Shown one piece after another: positions 1 through 8,210 of a stretch of 64,000 nucleotides of DNA. How positions within the stretch are numbered: the stretch's first letter is position 1; each line of letters opens with the position of its first letter. Origin of the DNA: Corynebacterium sp. (GTDB taxonomy: Bacteria; Actinomycetota; Actinomycetes; Mycobacteriales; Mycobacteriaceae); the NCBI RefSeq assembly GCF_022712275.1, contig NZ_JALAGU010000023.1, positions 41,901 through 105,900 on the forward strand. The letters run 5' to 3'. The notes under the pieces were generated by a model. The model was not told where the DNA came from, ran no database searches, and saw only the letters and a program-made list of their open reading frames with translations. The position numbers were made by a program, and so were the translations under genes.

Positions 1-125
1 AAGCGCCTGAGAAGCACCGGGACCGGGATCTCGCCGCGTGCATGTGCCGCACGCAGCGTCTCCCATTCGTGGGCGATCCGGGCAACCCTGCCCTCAGCAC
101 GACTGAGGCCGCCATAACCAAGCAT
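1..125 (-). CDS. 5' end of an unidentified gene, cut by the window edge
   Basis: Reading leftward from an ATG at 123-125 gives 41 residues with no stop before the window ends. The peptide begins MLGYGGLSRAEGRVARIAHE and continues through LRAAHARGEIPVPVLLRR, which looks like helical, normally composed protein. A purine-rich AAGGA lies just before the ATG and suits a ribosome binding site. The gene would be divergent from dprE1, with about 126 bases between the two starts. I do not recognise the family from so short a piece. The opposite-strand reading of the same bases upstream of dprE1 has poor composition and no ribosome binding site, so I prefer this gene. Confidence 0.45.
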   Translation of the reverse strand, partial: MLGYGGLSRAEGRVARIAHEWETLRAAHARGEIPVPVLLRR

Positions 126-251
126 GTCCTTACTATGGCATACCTGTGGTGGCATCCGTACATCAACGGCAGTGAAAGATGCGTCACTATCCGCACCCGT
201 CCGCCGGGAAGAGTCCCTGAGGCGTCCGGTCCCGGCTGTAGTGTGGTCCGC

Positions 252-1667
252 ATGGAATTGCAGACGCACACCCAGTCTCTCACCGGTTGGGGACGCACCG
301 CCCCCACCACCGCAGAGGTCCTGTCCACCCCGGACGTCGACGTCATCGCCGCCGCCGTCGCACAGGTCGCCGACAGTAACGCCGACAAGCCCGACCACCT
401 CAAGCGCGGCGTCATCGCCCGCGGCATGGGCCGCTCCTACGGCGACCCCGCCATGAACGGCGGTGGTCTCGTCATCGACATGCAGGCGCTGAACACGATC
501 CACTCGATCGACCCGGACACCGCCATCGTCGACGTGGACGCCGGCGTGACCCTCGACCAGCTCATGAAGGCCGCGCTGCCCTACGGCCTGTGGGTCCCCG
601 TCCTGCCCGGTACCCGCCAGGTCACCATCGGTGGCGCGATCGGCCCGGACATCCACGGCAAGAACCACCACTCCGCCGGTTCCTTCGGCAACCACGTCCG
701 CTCGATAGAGCTGCTGGTCGCCGACGGTCGCGTCCTGCACCTGGAGCCGGAAGGCTCCTCCGACGACCCGGACGGCACCCTGTTCTGGGCGACCGTCGGC
801 GGCATGGGCCTGACCGGTGTCATCCTGCGCGCCACCATCGAGATGACGAAGACCGAGACGGCGTACTTCCTCTGCGACGTCGACCGGACGAACACCCTCG
901 ACGAGACCATCGCCGCGCACTCGGACGGCTCCGAAGTCAACTACACCTACTCCTCGGCGTGGTTCGACTGCATCTCGCCGGAGCCGAAGCTGGGACGCTC
1001 CACGATCTCCCGTGGTTCGCTGGCCACCCTCGACCAGCTCAAGGAGTTCGCCCCGAAGCTGGCCAAGGACCCGCTGAAGTTCAACGCCCCCCAGCTCATG
1101 ACCGTGCCGGACATCTTCCCGTCCTTCACGCTCAACAAGCTGACGCTGTCGGCGGTGGGTATGGCCTACTACGCCATGGGCAAGCCGGCACGGAACCAGA
1201 TCGAGAACCTCACGCAGTTCTACCAGCCGCTCGACCTCATCGGTGAGTGGAACCGCGGCTACGGCTCCAAGGGCTTCCTGCAGTACCAGTTCGTGGTGCC
1301 GGTGGAGGCCGTCGAGCCGTTCAAGCAGATCATCAAGGACATCCAGTCCTCCGGCCACTACTCGGCACTGAACGTCTTCAAGCTCTTCGGCCCGGGCAAC
1401 CGCGCCCCGCTGAGCTACCCGATGCCGGGCTGGAACGTCTGCGTCGACTTCCCGATCCGTCCGGGCCTGGGCGACTTCCTCGACCGTCTCGACAAACAGG
1501 TCATGGAGTTCGGCGGACGCCTCTACCTGGCAAAGGAGTCCCGCACCACCGCGGAGAACTTCCACCGGATGTACCCGGGCCTTCCGGGCTGGCTGGAGAC
1601 CCGCCGGTCCATCGACCCGACGGGCGTCTTCGCGTCCGACATGTCCCGCCGCCTCGAGCTCAACTAG
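252..1667 (+). CDS. dprE1: Decaprenylphosphoryl-beta-D-ribose 2'-oxidase DprE1
   Basis: FAD enzyme that oxidises decaprenylphosphoryl-ribose to the 2'-keto intermediate, the first half of the epimerisation giving decaprenylphosphoryl-arabinose for arabinogalactan. The 471-residue protein has the GWGRTAP start typical of mycobacterial DprE1, the FAD-binding stretch GRSYGDPAMNGGGLVIDM (about residues 60-80), the HGKNHHSAGSFGNHVRS segment and the motif PGWNVCVDFPI. Its Cys397 aligns with Cys387 of M. tuberculosis, the residue attacked by benzothiazinones, so sensitivity is expected. I chose the ATG at 252 because the family begins a few residues before GWGRTAP; longer readings add about 70 non-homologous residues. 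dprE2 follows after 12 bases, so the two are probably co-transcribed. Confidence 0.95.
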   Translation: MELQTHTQSLTGWGRTAPTTAEVLSTPDVDVIAAAVAQVADSNADKPDHLKRGVIARGMGRSYGDPAMNGGGLVIDMQALNTIHSIDPDTAIVDVDAGVTLDQLMKAALPYGLWVPVLPGTRQVTIGGAIGPDIHGKNHHSAGSFGNHVRSIELLVADGRVLHLEPEGSSDDPDGTLFWATVGGMGLTGVILRATIEMTKTETAYFLCDVDRTNTLDETIAAHSDGSEVNYTYSSAWFDCISPEPKLGRSTISRGSLATLDQLKEFAPKLAKDPLKFNAPQLMTVPDIFPSFTLNKLTLSAVGMAYYAMGKPARNQIENLTQFYQPLDLIGEWNRGYGSKGFLQYQFVVPVEAVEPFKQIIKDIQSSGHYSALNVFKLFGPGNRAPLSYPMPGWNVCVDFPIRPGLGDFLDRLDKQVMEFGGRLYLAKESRTTAENFHRMYPGLPGWLETRRSIDPTGVFASDMSRRLELN

Positions 1668-1679
1668 GAGACTTTTTCC

Positions 1680-2432
1680 ATGATCAACGCTGTGGGTAAG
1701 CCCCAGTCCATCCTCCTGCTCGGCGGTGCGTCCGACATGGGCCTCGCCGTCGTCGAGCAGTTCCTGTCGCGTGGCCCGGCTCGCGTCGTGCTCGCCGCCC
1801 GTGCCGGTGAGGACATGTCCTCCCCGATCGCCCGGTGTGAGGCCGCCGGTGCGTCCGCGGTCGAGACCGTCGGGTTCGACGCCACTGCCTTCGACACCCA
1901 CGAGGAGATCATCGACTCCATCGAGGGTGACATCGACCTGGCCATCGTCGCCTTCGGCGTCCTCGGTGACAACGAGGTGCAGTGGCAGAACCAGAAGCAG
2001 GCCGTCCTCGCCGCGCAGGTCAACTACACCGGTGCGGTCTCGGTGGGCGTGCTGCTCGCCGACCGGATGAAGAAGCAGGGCCACGGTCAGATCGTGGTCT
2101 TCTCCTCCGTCGCCGGCGAGATGGTCCGCCGCTCGAACTTCGTCTACGGCTCCACCAAGGCCGGCGTGGACGGCTTCTACCGCATGCTCGGTGAGGCCCT
2201 GCGCGGCACCGGCGTGCGCGTGCTCACCGTGCGCCCCGGTCAGGTGCGCACCAATATGACGAAGGGGCTGGACGATGCCCCGCTCACCGTCGACAAGGAG
2301 GACGCCGCAAAGGCCATCGCCGCCGGCGTGGACGGCAAGAAGACCGTCATCTGGATCCACCCGCTGTTCCGCTGGGTGATGCTGATCCTGAAGAACCTGC
2401 CGCAGTTCGTGGTGCGCAAACTCCCGATCTAG
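1680..2432 (+). CDS. dprE2: Decaprenylphospho-beta-D-erythro-pentofuranosid-2-ulose 2-reductase DprE2
   Basis: NADH-dependent short-chain dehydrogenase that reduces the keto product of DprE1 to decaprenylphosphoryl-arabinose. The 250-residue protein has a nucleotide-binding LLGGASDMG (about residues 12-20), the catalytic Ser in VVFSSVAGE and the YGSTK active-site pair (Y-x-x-x-K), then the PGQVRTNM turn common to SDRs. The C-terminal end is basic and hydrophobic (FVVRKLPI), fitting a membrane-associated partner acting on a lipid-linked substrate. It starts 12 bases after dprE1. In many mycolata the arabinosyltransferase genes (aftA, emb) follow; here a terminator-like hairpin and unrelated genes follow instead. 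Confidence 0.93.
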   Translation: MINAVGKPQSILLLGGASDMGLAVVEQFLSRGPARVVLAARAGEDMSSPIARCEAAGASAVETVGFDATAFDTHEEIIDSIEGDIDLAIVAFGVLGDNEVQWQNQKQAVLAAQVNYTGAVSVGVLLADRMKKQGHGQIVVFSSVAGEMVRRSNFVYGSTKAGVDGFYRMLGEALRGTGVRVLTVRPGQVRTNMTKGLDDAPLTVDKEDAAKAIAAGVDGKKTVIWIHPLFRWVMLILKNLPQFVVRKLPI

Positions 2433-2447
2433 GGCGGTACCCGGTCT

Positions 2448-2470
2448 GGGCGGGGCACCACGCCCCGCCC
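2448..2470 (+). terminator. GC-rich hairpin after dprE2
   Basis: A 9-base arm GGGCGGGGC (2448-2456) pairs perfectly with GCCCCGCCC (2462-2470) around a 5-base loop, 15 bases after the dprE2 stop. No T-run follows, as is common in high-GC actinobacteria. It probably ends the dprE1-dprE2 transcript. Confidence 0.6.
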
Positions 2471-2576
2471 GCCCCCTCGTCGAATCAGCACCGTCGAATC
2501 AGCACCCTCACCAGTCGTCGAACCCCCGGCGACCCCCCGGCGGCTGCCTGTGAGAGTGCTTTCCCGACATGCAGGG

Positions 2577-2903
2577 TCACTCTTCGTCTGAGAGCCCCAG
2601 CGATTCCCGCTCTTGTCCGGTCAACCGGAACCGCAGCGGCTTTCCGGAAGTCTGCTCCACCAGCCCACGTTCCACGAGATCGACGGTCCTCGGTCGGACA
2701 AACTGCTTGGACTTCCTGATCGAACCAGCGACCACATCGAGCCCGACCTCGCCGCGTCCGCGAATGGGGACGCCGCGTTCTCCTCCAACATCCTTATCCG
2801 ATCGAATACACGGGAAAGCTGGCGGTGCCGTAACTCTGTTCAGCTGCCGGTGGGGGTGCTTTCTCGACATGCGCCTCCTCCACATCCCGCAACTCACCCT
2901 CAC
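2577..2903 (-). pseudogene. Possible remnant of a winged-helix regulator
   Basis: The 590-base stretch between dprE2 and the next gene has no convincing intact gene. An open frame of 108 codons reads leftward here. Its first half is arginine-rich and unlike a real protein. Its last 45 residues (IRKSKQFVRPRTVDLVERGL, then a GKPLRFRLTGQERESL wing) resemble the recognition helix and wing of a winged-helix DNA-binding domain. It has no good start or ribosome binding site, and a strong inverted repeat lies at its 5' end. I read it as a decayed 3' fragment of a regulator; it could also be chance. Confidence 0.25.
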
Positions 2904-2949
2904 CGGAGCAGAAATCGCTGCTCATCCTGCTGGTGAGGGTGAGTTGCGG
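2887..2949. repeat. Perfect 18-base inverted repeat with 27-base centre
   Basis: CCGCAACTCACCCTCACC at 2887-2904 is matched exactly by its reverse complement at 2932-2949. The centre holds a second small hairpin (AGCAG ... CTGCT). There is no T-run on either side. It could be a bidirectional terminator for the lipoprotein gene on its right or the end of a lost mobile element. Confidence 0.6.
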
Positions 2950-2990
2950 ACATCAGGCGGAAGGAGGGGAAGAGGCGAGGGGACGGCCCC

Positions 2991-3030
2991 TGCTCCGCGC
3001 TACTCCGCGCTACTCCGCGCTACTCCGCGT
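2991..3030. repeat. Four 10-base tandem repeats over the end of the lipoprotein gene
   Basis: One TGCTCCGCGC unit is followed by three TACTCCGCG(C/T) units. The stop codon of the lipoprotein gene (3020-3022) lies inside the array, so adding or losing a unit would change where the protein ends or what follows the stop. Confidence 0.7.
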
Positions 3031-3637
3031 CCGCCGGGGCGAGCTCGCTCTCGGTGACCCACTTGTGGTTCGTCATCGTCATCCCGTCATCGGTGGTGAT
3101 GTCCACCATGTAGACGGTCTCCTGCGTCGAGGAGTCGATGGTGGCGGTCGCTCCCTCCATTCCGCTCATATGGTCGGCGGCGAGTGTGACCTCGGTGCCG
3201 TCGGCGAGCGGGGCGTCACCGGGGTTCTCCAGCTCCTCCTGGACGACCCAGCGGTGGTCACTCACCGGTGCGCCGCCGTCGGTCGGCGTGTAGCTCACCG
3301 AATAGGCCATGGTCGAGTAGGCGCCGGTCACAGTGCCGGTCGCGCCTTCCATCCCCTCCATGTGATCGGCCAGCACGGTCACCTCGGTACCGACCGGATA
3401 CATCGGATTCACTGCGTCCTCGATACCGGCCGGCGCCTCACCGCCGTCCATGGCGTGGTCGTGCATGTCACCCATACCACCGTCGTCAGCGTCCTCGGTG
3501 GTCATGCCGGTCATGTCCGCCATGTCGTGACCCTCGTGGCCGTCATGTCCACTGTCGGAATCGTCTCCGCAGGCCGCGAGAGTGAGGGCGGACGCCAGAA
3601 CCAGCGATGCCAGGGCAGGGGTACGTGAGATCTTCAT
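3020..3637 (-). CDS. Copper-linked YdhK/DUF1541-type lipoprotein
   Basis: The 205-residue protein starts with a lipoprotein signal (KISRT ... LTLAAC), so it should be anchored outside the membrane through the Cys. A His/Met/Asp-rich stretch follows (GHDGHEGHDMADMTGM and MGDMHDHAMDG, about residues 25-70), a likely copper-binding region. Two DUF1541-type repeats come next, each with TEVTxxADHMxGMxGA and ending HRWVV or HKWVT. The family is associated with copper and other metal stress, but its biochemical role is not established. I chose the Met at 3637 over an upstream Met because it directly precedes the signal peptide. A CsoR-type operator lies at 3650-3666, between this start and the next gene, which strongly suggests copper induction. 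Confidence 0.82.
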   Translation of the reverse strand: MKISRTPALASLVLASALTLAACGDDSDSGHDGHEGHDMADMTGMTTEDADDGGMGDMHDHAMDGGEAPAGIEDAVNPMYPVGTEVTVLADHMEGMEGATGTVTGAYSTMAYSVSYTPTDGGAPVSDHRWVVQEELENPGDAPLADGTEVTLAADHMSGMEGATATIDSSTQETVYMVDITTDDGMTMTNHKWVTESELAPADAE

Positions 3638-3649
3638 GCCGCCGATGGT

Positions 3650-3666
3650 ATACCCCCGCGGGGTAT
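3650..3666. promoter_or_regulatory. CsoR-type copper operator, copy 1
   Basis: ATACCCCCGCGGGGTAT has exact 7-base arms (ATACCCC/GGGGTAT) around a 3-base centre, the form expected for the copper-sensing repressor CsoR. It lies 12 bases upstream of the lipoprotein start, where a bound repressor would block transcription. A second copy with the same arms and spacing precedes copZ. No csoR gene is in the window. Confidence 0.8.
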
Positions 3667-3709
3667 TGAGGCACCCCTCAGAGACTCCCCCTCCCACCCG
3701 GGAAAGCCG

Positions 3710-4042
3710 TCAGAACGAGCAGACGCCGGGAGTGGGATTGTCACTGTTGACGATCGGGCACCAGACGAAATAGTAGAGCGCCGCCAGGGCGAGCGGGCCA
3801 CTCCAGACGATGCTGCCGACGATCGACTGCGCGCTCGGAGGCAGAGCGTCGTACGAGGTCTGGACGGGTTCCGGAAGGCCCTGGGCGGCAGCGGACGGCG
3901 CGACGGCGGTCGCTCCACCGACTGCGAGCAGTGTGGCAGCCGAGACAGCGGCCACCCTGCGACGCAGGCCGTGTCGCCTGCGGGCGTTCTGCGCGGATCC
4001 GGAGCGTGTCGTGCGAACGGCAGATGCAGGTTCGCCGTACAT
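3710..4042 (-). CDS. Small exported or membrane protein of unknown function
   Basis: The 110-residue protein has a long basic N-terminus (RRRHGLRRR, about residues 23-31), a hydrophobic segment ending APSAAAQG that looks like a signal peptide with cleavage after AQ(A), a short outside region, then a C-terminal hydrophobic stretch (IVWSGPLALAALYYFVW) and a two-cysteine tail. An AGAGGAAC ribosome-binding sequence precedes the ATG at 4042. I do not recognise the family. It lies between the two copper operators and diverges from copZ, so it may be part of the copper response. The operator at 4164 sits about 120 bases before its start. Confidence 0.65.
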   Translation of the reverse strand: MYGEPASAVRTTRSGSAQNARRRHGLRRRVAAVSAATLLAVGGATAVAPSAAAQGLPEPVQTSYDALPPSAQSIVGSIVWSGPLALAALYYFVWCPIVNSDNPTPGVCSF

Positions 4043-4163
4043 GATGTTCCTCTCGTCTGAAAGATTCAGAAGTCAGGTGCGGAACGCGGCGCCCCGCACG
4101 TCCCCCATCATTGCGCGTCACCTCTGCCCGTCGGCACCCCCACCCCTCCCGACGCCCTTGAAA

Positions 4164-4182
4164 TATACCCCCTAGGGGTATA
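4164..4182. promoter_or_regulatory. CsoR-type copper operator, copy 2 (copZA promoter)
   Basis: TATACCCCCTAGGGGTATA has exact 8-base arms (TATACCCC/GGGGTATA) around CTA. It lies about 70 bases before copZ. Arms and spacing match the site at 3650-3666, so both transcription units should answer to the same copper repressor, encoded elsewhere. Confidence 0.82.
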
Positions 4183-4254
4183 CCGTCGGAATCGGACGAA
4201 CGGCAGGACCACACAGGCCCCGCGCACGCCACACAACACGGAAGGATCACCACC

Positions 4255-4458
4255 ATGGCCACGAAGAACTACACCGTCACCGGCATGAGCTGCGGACACT
4301 GCAAGGCGGCTGTCGAGAAGGAGGTCGGCACCATCGAGGGCGTCACCGCTGTCGAGGCCACCCCGGCCACCGGCGCCGTCGTCGTCACCGGCGAAGGCTT
4401 CACCGACGAGCAGGTCGCCGCCGCCGTCGACGAAGCCGGCTACGACATCGTCAAGTAA
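4255..4458 (+). CDS. copZ: Copper chaperone CopZ
   Basis: The 67-residue heavy-metal-associated domain carries the GMSCGHC motif (M-x-C-x-x-C, Cys13 and Cys16) in the usual place after the first beta strand, and ends AGYDIVK as such domains do. It binds Cu(I) in the cytosol and hands it to the CopA ATPase encoded 24 bases downstream. A GGAAGGA ribosome binding site precedes the ATG. The CsoR-type operator about 70 bases upstream suggests induction by copper. Confidence 0.92.
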   Translation: MATKNYTVTGMSCGHCKAAVEKEVGTIEGVTAVEATPATGAVVVTGEGFTDEQVAAAVDEAGYDIVK

Positions 4459-4482
4459 CACCCCACAAAGGACTGACCAGCA

Positions 4483-6822
4483 ATGACACAGCAGGTAGGG
4501 ACCACCCCTCCGGTCGACCCGGTCGACCCGGTCAACCTTGTGCAGCTCGACCTCGGCGTCACCGGGATGACCTGCACCTCCTGCTCCGCCCGCATCGAGC
4601 GCAAGCTCAACCGGATGGACGGGGTGGACGCCACCGTCAACTTCGCAACCGAGTCCGCCAAGGTGGACTACGACCCGTCGAAGACCGACCCCGATGCGGT
4701 CATCCAGACGGTCCGGAACACCGGCTACGACGCCTTCACCATGGCCGACAGCTCAGCCGATGAGAGCGACACAGACACGGACAACGTAGGCGCGGCGTCC
4801 TCCCCGGAGAGTGGCCCACAGACCGGCCAGGCCAAGGTGGACGCCGCCCGCGACGCCGAGGCCGCCGACCTGCTCCACCGCACGATCCTCTCGGCGATCC
4901 TCGCCTTCCCCGTCGTGCTGGTCAGCATGGTCCCCGCCCTCCAGTTCGACAACTGGCAGTGGGCCGCCCTGACCCTGATCTCCCCGGTCTACTTCTGGGG
5001 CGGCGCCCCGTTCCACCGCGCCACGCTGGTCAACCTGCGGCACGTCTCCTTCACGATGGACACGCTGGTGTCCCTCGGCACGACCGCCGCCTACCTGTGG
5101 AGCCTGTGGGCACTCTTCCTCGGCAACGCCGGTATGACCGGCATGACGATGGAGATGCACCTCTTCCCCGCCGTCGATTCCGGTGTCCACAGCGGCATGG
5201 ACGAGATCTACCTCGAGTCCGTCGGCGTGGTCATCGTCTTCCTGCTGCTCGGACGTTGGTTCGAAACCCGGGCGAAGGGACGCTCTTCCGAGGCACTGCG
5301 CGCCCTGCTCGACATGGGTGCGAAGGACGCCGCGGTGCTCCGCGACGGCGCGGAGATCCGCGTCCCCGTGAACCAGGTGAAGGTCGGCGACATCGTGGTG
5401 GTGCGTCCCGGCGAGAAGATCGCCGCCGACGGTGAGGTCACCGACGGCACCTCGGCAGTCGACGAATCCATGCTCACCGGCGAATCGGTGCCGGTCGAGG
5501 TCACCGTCGGGTCGAAGGTCACCGGTGCGACAGTGAACACTTCGGGGCGCCTGCTCGTGAATGTGACCCGCACCGGTGAAGACTCCACCCTGGCGCAGAT
5601 GGCGAAGCTCGTCTCCGACGCGCAGGCCACCAAGGCCCCGGTGCAGCGTCTGGTCGACAGGATCTCGCAGGTCTTCGTGCCGGTCGTGATGGTCATCGCG
5701 GTCCTCACGCTCATTACCCACCTCATCGTCGAGGGCGATGTCACCAACGCCTTCACCGCCGCCGTCGCCGTGCTCATCATCGCCTGCCCGTGCGCACTGG
5801 GCCTGGCCACGCCGACCGCACTGCTCGTCGGTACCGGTCGCGGCGCCCAGCTCGGGCTGCTCATCAAGGGTCCGGAGGTGCTGGAATCCACCCGGCGTGT
5901 CGACACGGTCGTCATGGACAAGACCGGCACCGTCACCACGGGCGTCATGGCGGTCACCGGGGTCACGGGTCCCGACGAGACCCTGCGCCTTGCAGCCGCA
6001 GTGGAGTCCGGCTCCGAGCACCCGATCGCGAAGGCGATCGTCACCGTCGCGGCAGAGCAGGGCGAGATCCCTGAGGTCACCGACTTCGCGTCCACCGCAG
6101 GTCACGGCGTCACCGGAACCGTGGAAGGACGCACCGTCGAGGTCGGGCGCCCGGCGTCCGCCGACGATCTGCCGGCTGGGCTGCGTGAGGCCTTCACCGG
6201 CGCGCAGGACGACGGTGCCACCCCGGTGCTCGTCACCGTCGACGGTGAGCCGGCCGGTGTCGTCACCGTGCGGGACACCGTGAAGGAGGACTCGGCCGAC
6301 GCCGTCGCCGCCTTCCGCGATCTGGGTCTGACCCCGTACCTGCTCACCGGCGACAATGCCGGTGCGGCGAAGGTCGTCGCCGCCGAGGTCGGCATCGACC
6401 CGGACAATGTCATCGCCGGGGTACGCCCGGAGCAGAAGGTCCAGAAGATCTCCTCGCTGCAGGACGCCGGCAGGAATGTGGCCATGGTCGGTGACGGTGT
6501 CAATGACGCCGCCGCGCTGGCCAAGGCCGACCTGGGCCTGGCGATGGGTGCGGGCACGGATGTGGCGATCGAGGCCAGTGACATCACCCTGATGAACAAC
6601 GACCTGCGCTCCGCGGTGGACGCCGTCCGGCTGTCGCGGCGTACGCTGCGCACCATCCACGGGAACCTGTTCTGGGCCTTCGCCTACAACGTGGCCCTCA
6701 TCCCGGTCGCGGCGTTCGGACTGCTGAACCCGATGCTCGCCGGTGTGGCGATGGCGTTCTCCTCGGTATTCGTGGTCTCGAACTCGCTGCGGCTGCGCGG
6801 TTTCCGCTCGAGCCGTTCCTGA
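4483..6822 (+). CDS. copA: Copper-exporting P1B-type ATPase CopA
   Basis: The 779-residue pump uses ATP to push Cu(I) out of the cytosol. It has one N-terminal metal-binding domain (GMTCTSC, about residues 28-34), an acidic linker (about 85-120), and the full P-type set: TGES actuator motif, CPCALG metal-binding motif in the sixth membrane helix, DKTGT phosphorylation site, SEHP nucleotide-binding motif and GDGVNDAAAL hinge. The CPC motif and the partner CopZ point to Cu(I). A Met/His-rich extracellular loop (GMTGMTMEMHLFP, about residues 212-224) between early membrane helices may bind released copper. An AAAGGA ribosome binding site precedes the start. It is co-transcribed with copZ. Confidence 0.95.
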   Translation: MTQQVGTTPPVDPVDPVNLVQLDLGVTGMTCTSCSARIERKLNRMDGVDATVNFATESAKVDYDPSKTDPDAVIQTVRNTGYDAFTMADSSADESDTDTDNVGAASSPESGPQTGQAKVDAARDAEAADLLHRTILSAILAFPVVLVSMVPALQFDNWQWAALTLISPVYFWGGAPFHRATLVNLRHVSFTMDTLVSLGTTAAYLWSLWALFLGNAGMTGMTMEMHLFPAVDSGVHSGMDEIYLESVGVVIVFLLLGRWFETRAKGRSSEALRALLDMGAKDAAVLRDGAEIRVPVNQVKVGDIVVVRPGEKIAADGEVTDGTSAVDESMLTGESVPVEVTVGSKVTGATVNTSGRLLVNVTRTGEDSTLAQMAKLVSDAQATKAPVQRLVDRISQVFVPVVMVIAVLTLITHLIVEGDVTNAFTAAVAVLIIACPCALGLATPTALLVGTGRGAQLGLLIKGPEVLESTRRVDTVVMDKTGTVTTGVMAVTGVTGPDETLRLAAAVESGSEHPIAKAIVTVAAEQGEIPEVTDFASTAGHGVTGTVEGRTVEVGRPASADDLPAGLREAFTGAQDDGATPVLVTVDGEPAGVVTVRDTVKEDSADAVAAFRDLGLTPYLLTGDNAGAAKVVAAEVGIDPDNVIAGVRPEQKVQKISSLQDAGRNVAMVGDGVNDAAALAKADLGLAMGAGTDVAIEASDITLMNNDLRSAVDAVRLSRRTLRTIHGNLFWAFAYNVALIPVAAFGLLNPMLAGVAMAFSSVFVVSNSLRLRGFRSSRS

Positions 6823-6897
6823 TCGACGACGAGAGTAATGGATAAGGGGTTATCCGTTCTCTCCGACTTTCCGGCCGGGCTCCGTGCCAGGCTCCGG

Positions 6898-6930
6898 AAG
6901 TGTTACCGGTTCCGACTGGTAACACTTTTC
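6898..6930. terminator. Hairpin with T-run between copA and the old yellow enzyme gene
   Basis: AAGTGTTACC (6898-6907) pairs perfectly with GGTAACACTT (6918-6927) around a 10-base loop and is followed by further T. It lies between convergent genes and would serve copA. The right arm plus T-run (GGTAACACTTTT) recurs at 6969-6980, without a left arm nearby. Confidence 0.6.
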
Positions 6931-7028
6931 GCGACCTGGGACAATGTCACTTTACGGACCACCGGCGTGGTAACACTTTTCAGGGCCGGTCCAGTGTCCT
7001 CGCCGAACGGGCAGGGACGCCGGAGCGC

Positions 7029-8141
7029 CTAGGCCTCGGTGGGCGACAGGGACGCGGCCTCCGAGGCCTCCGACGACCCAGCGAACGGGTAGTCCGTGTA
7101 CCCGTGCTCCCCACCGACGTAGAAGGTGGGCTGGTCGGGCGTGTTGAGCTCCAGACCCTCCTGCCACCGGCGGACGAGGTCCGGGTTGGCGATGAGCTCA
7201 CGGCCGACGACGACGGCGTCCGCCAGATCGTCCTCGACGATGTGCCGCGCCTCCGGCAGCTCCGTGACGCGTCCGAAACCACTGTTGAGCAGGAAGGCGC
7301 CGCCGAAGCGCTCGCGCAGGTGCGCGACCAGGTCACCGTCGATGTCGGCGTGCAGCACCGAGAGGTAGGCGATCTCGGGCAGGCCGTCGATGAGGGCGCC
7401 GTAGGTCGCCAGGACATCGGCCCGGTCGTCCTCCGGCACCCCCTGGACGCCGTGCTCCGGGGAGATGCGCAGCGCAGTCCGCTGCGCACCGATCTCCTCG
7501 GCGACGGCCCGCACCACCTCGACGGTCAGTCGGGCCCGGTTCTCCGGGGACCCGCCGTAGACGTCGGTCCGGTGGTTGGAGGATGCCGCGGTGAACTCGT
7601 GCAGCAGATAACCGTTCGCACCGTGGATCTCCACGCCGTCCACTCCGGCATCGACCGCCCGCCGCGCACCGGCGACGAACTCCGCGATGATCCGCGGGAT
7701 CTCCTCAAGGCCCAGTTCACGGGGCACCACACCGTCGAGCTTGCCGGAGAAGCCGCGGACCGGCGCACCGGTACCCAGCGCACTGGGCGCCTCGGGTTCA
7801 CCGCCGCGCAGGAGGTCGGGGTGGCTGGTACGGCCGCCGTGCATGATCTGCATGACGAGGGTCCCGCCGGCGGCGTGCACCGCCTCTGCGACCGTGGCCC
7901 AGCCGGCGGCCTGCCCGTCAGTCGCGATCCCGGCCTGTCCCGGGAAGGCCCGGTTACTGAACGCGGGGAAGGTCCCCTCGGTCACGACGAGGCCGGCGGA
8001 GGCCCGCTGGCTGTAGTACGTCGCGTGAAGGTCGGTGGGGACACCGTCCTCTCCGGCGCGTTGCCGGGTGAGTGCGGCCATGGTGACGCGGTTGTCCAGT
8101 TGCAGTGCTCCCGCATTCAGCGGGTCGAAGAGAGATGTCAT
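7029..8141 (-). CDS. Old yellow enzyme family NAD(P)H:flavin ene-reductase (NemA-like)
   Basis: The 370-residue FMN beta/alpha barrel should reduce activated C=C bonds or nitro-compounds with NAD(P)H. It starts LFDPLNAGALQLDNRVTMAA as NemA-type enzymes do, has the substrate/flavin strand LVMQIMHGGRTSHP, the IHGANGYLLHEF motif (His and Asn that hold the phenolate ligand) and the SSNHRTDVYGGSPENR segment, then VVVGRELIANPDL near the FMN phosphate. The C-terminal 15 residues are Ser/Glu/Ala-rich and not conserved. It stands alone, convergent to copA and downstream of the GntR gene, with no sign of its own operator. The physiological substrate cannot be told from sequence. Confidence 0.88.
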   Translation of the reverse strand: MTSLFDPLNAGALQLDNRVTMAALTRQRAGEDGVPTDLHATYYSQRASAGLVVTEGTFPAFSNRAFPGQAGIATDGQAAGWATVAEAVHAAGGTLVMQIMHGGRTSHPDLLRGGEPEAPSALGTGAPVRGFSGKLDGVVPRELGLEEIPRIIAEFVAGARRAVDAGVDGVEIHGANGYLLHEFTAASSNHRTDVYGGSPENRARLTVEVVRAVAEEIGAQRTALRISPEHGVQGVPEDDRADVLATYGALIDGLPEIAYLSVLHADIDGDLVAHLRERFGGAFLLNSGFGRVTELPEARHIVEDDLADAVVVGRELIANPDLVRRWQEGLELNTPDQPTFYVGGEHGYTDYPFAGSSEASEAASLSPTEA

Positions 8142-8210
8142 TCCCCGTCCAACCCGGCGACGGCCGGCGGCATTCCCGGCCTACTCCGGGACCCCGTCCC
8201 TCGGCCGGAG

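Noticed and set aside
4753..6660. 635-codon open frame opposite copA
   Set aside because: The forward frame has every P-type ATPase motif in order; the antisense frame is a His/Asp/Gly/Arg-rich shadow.
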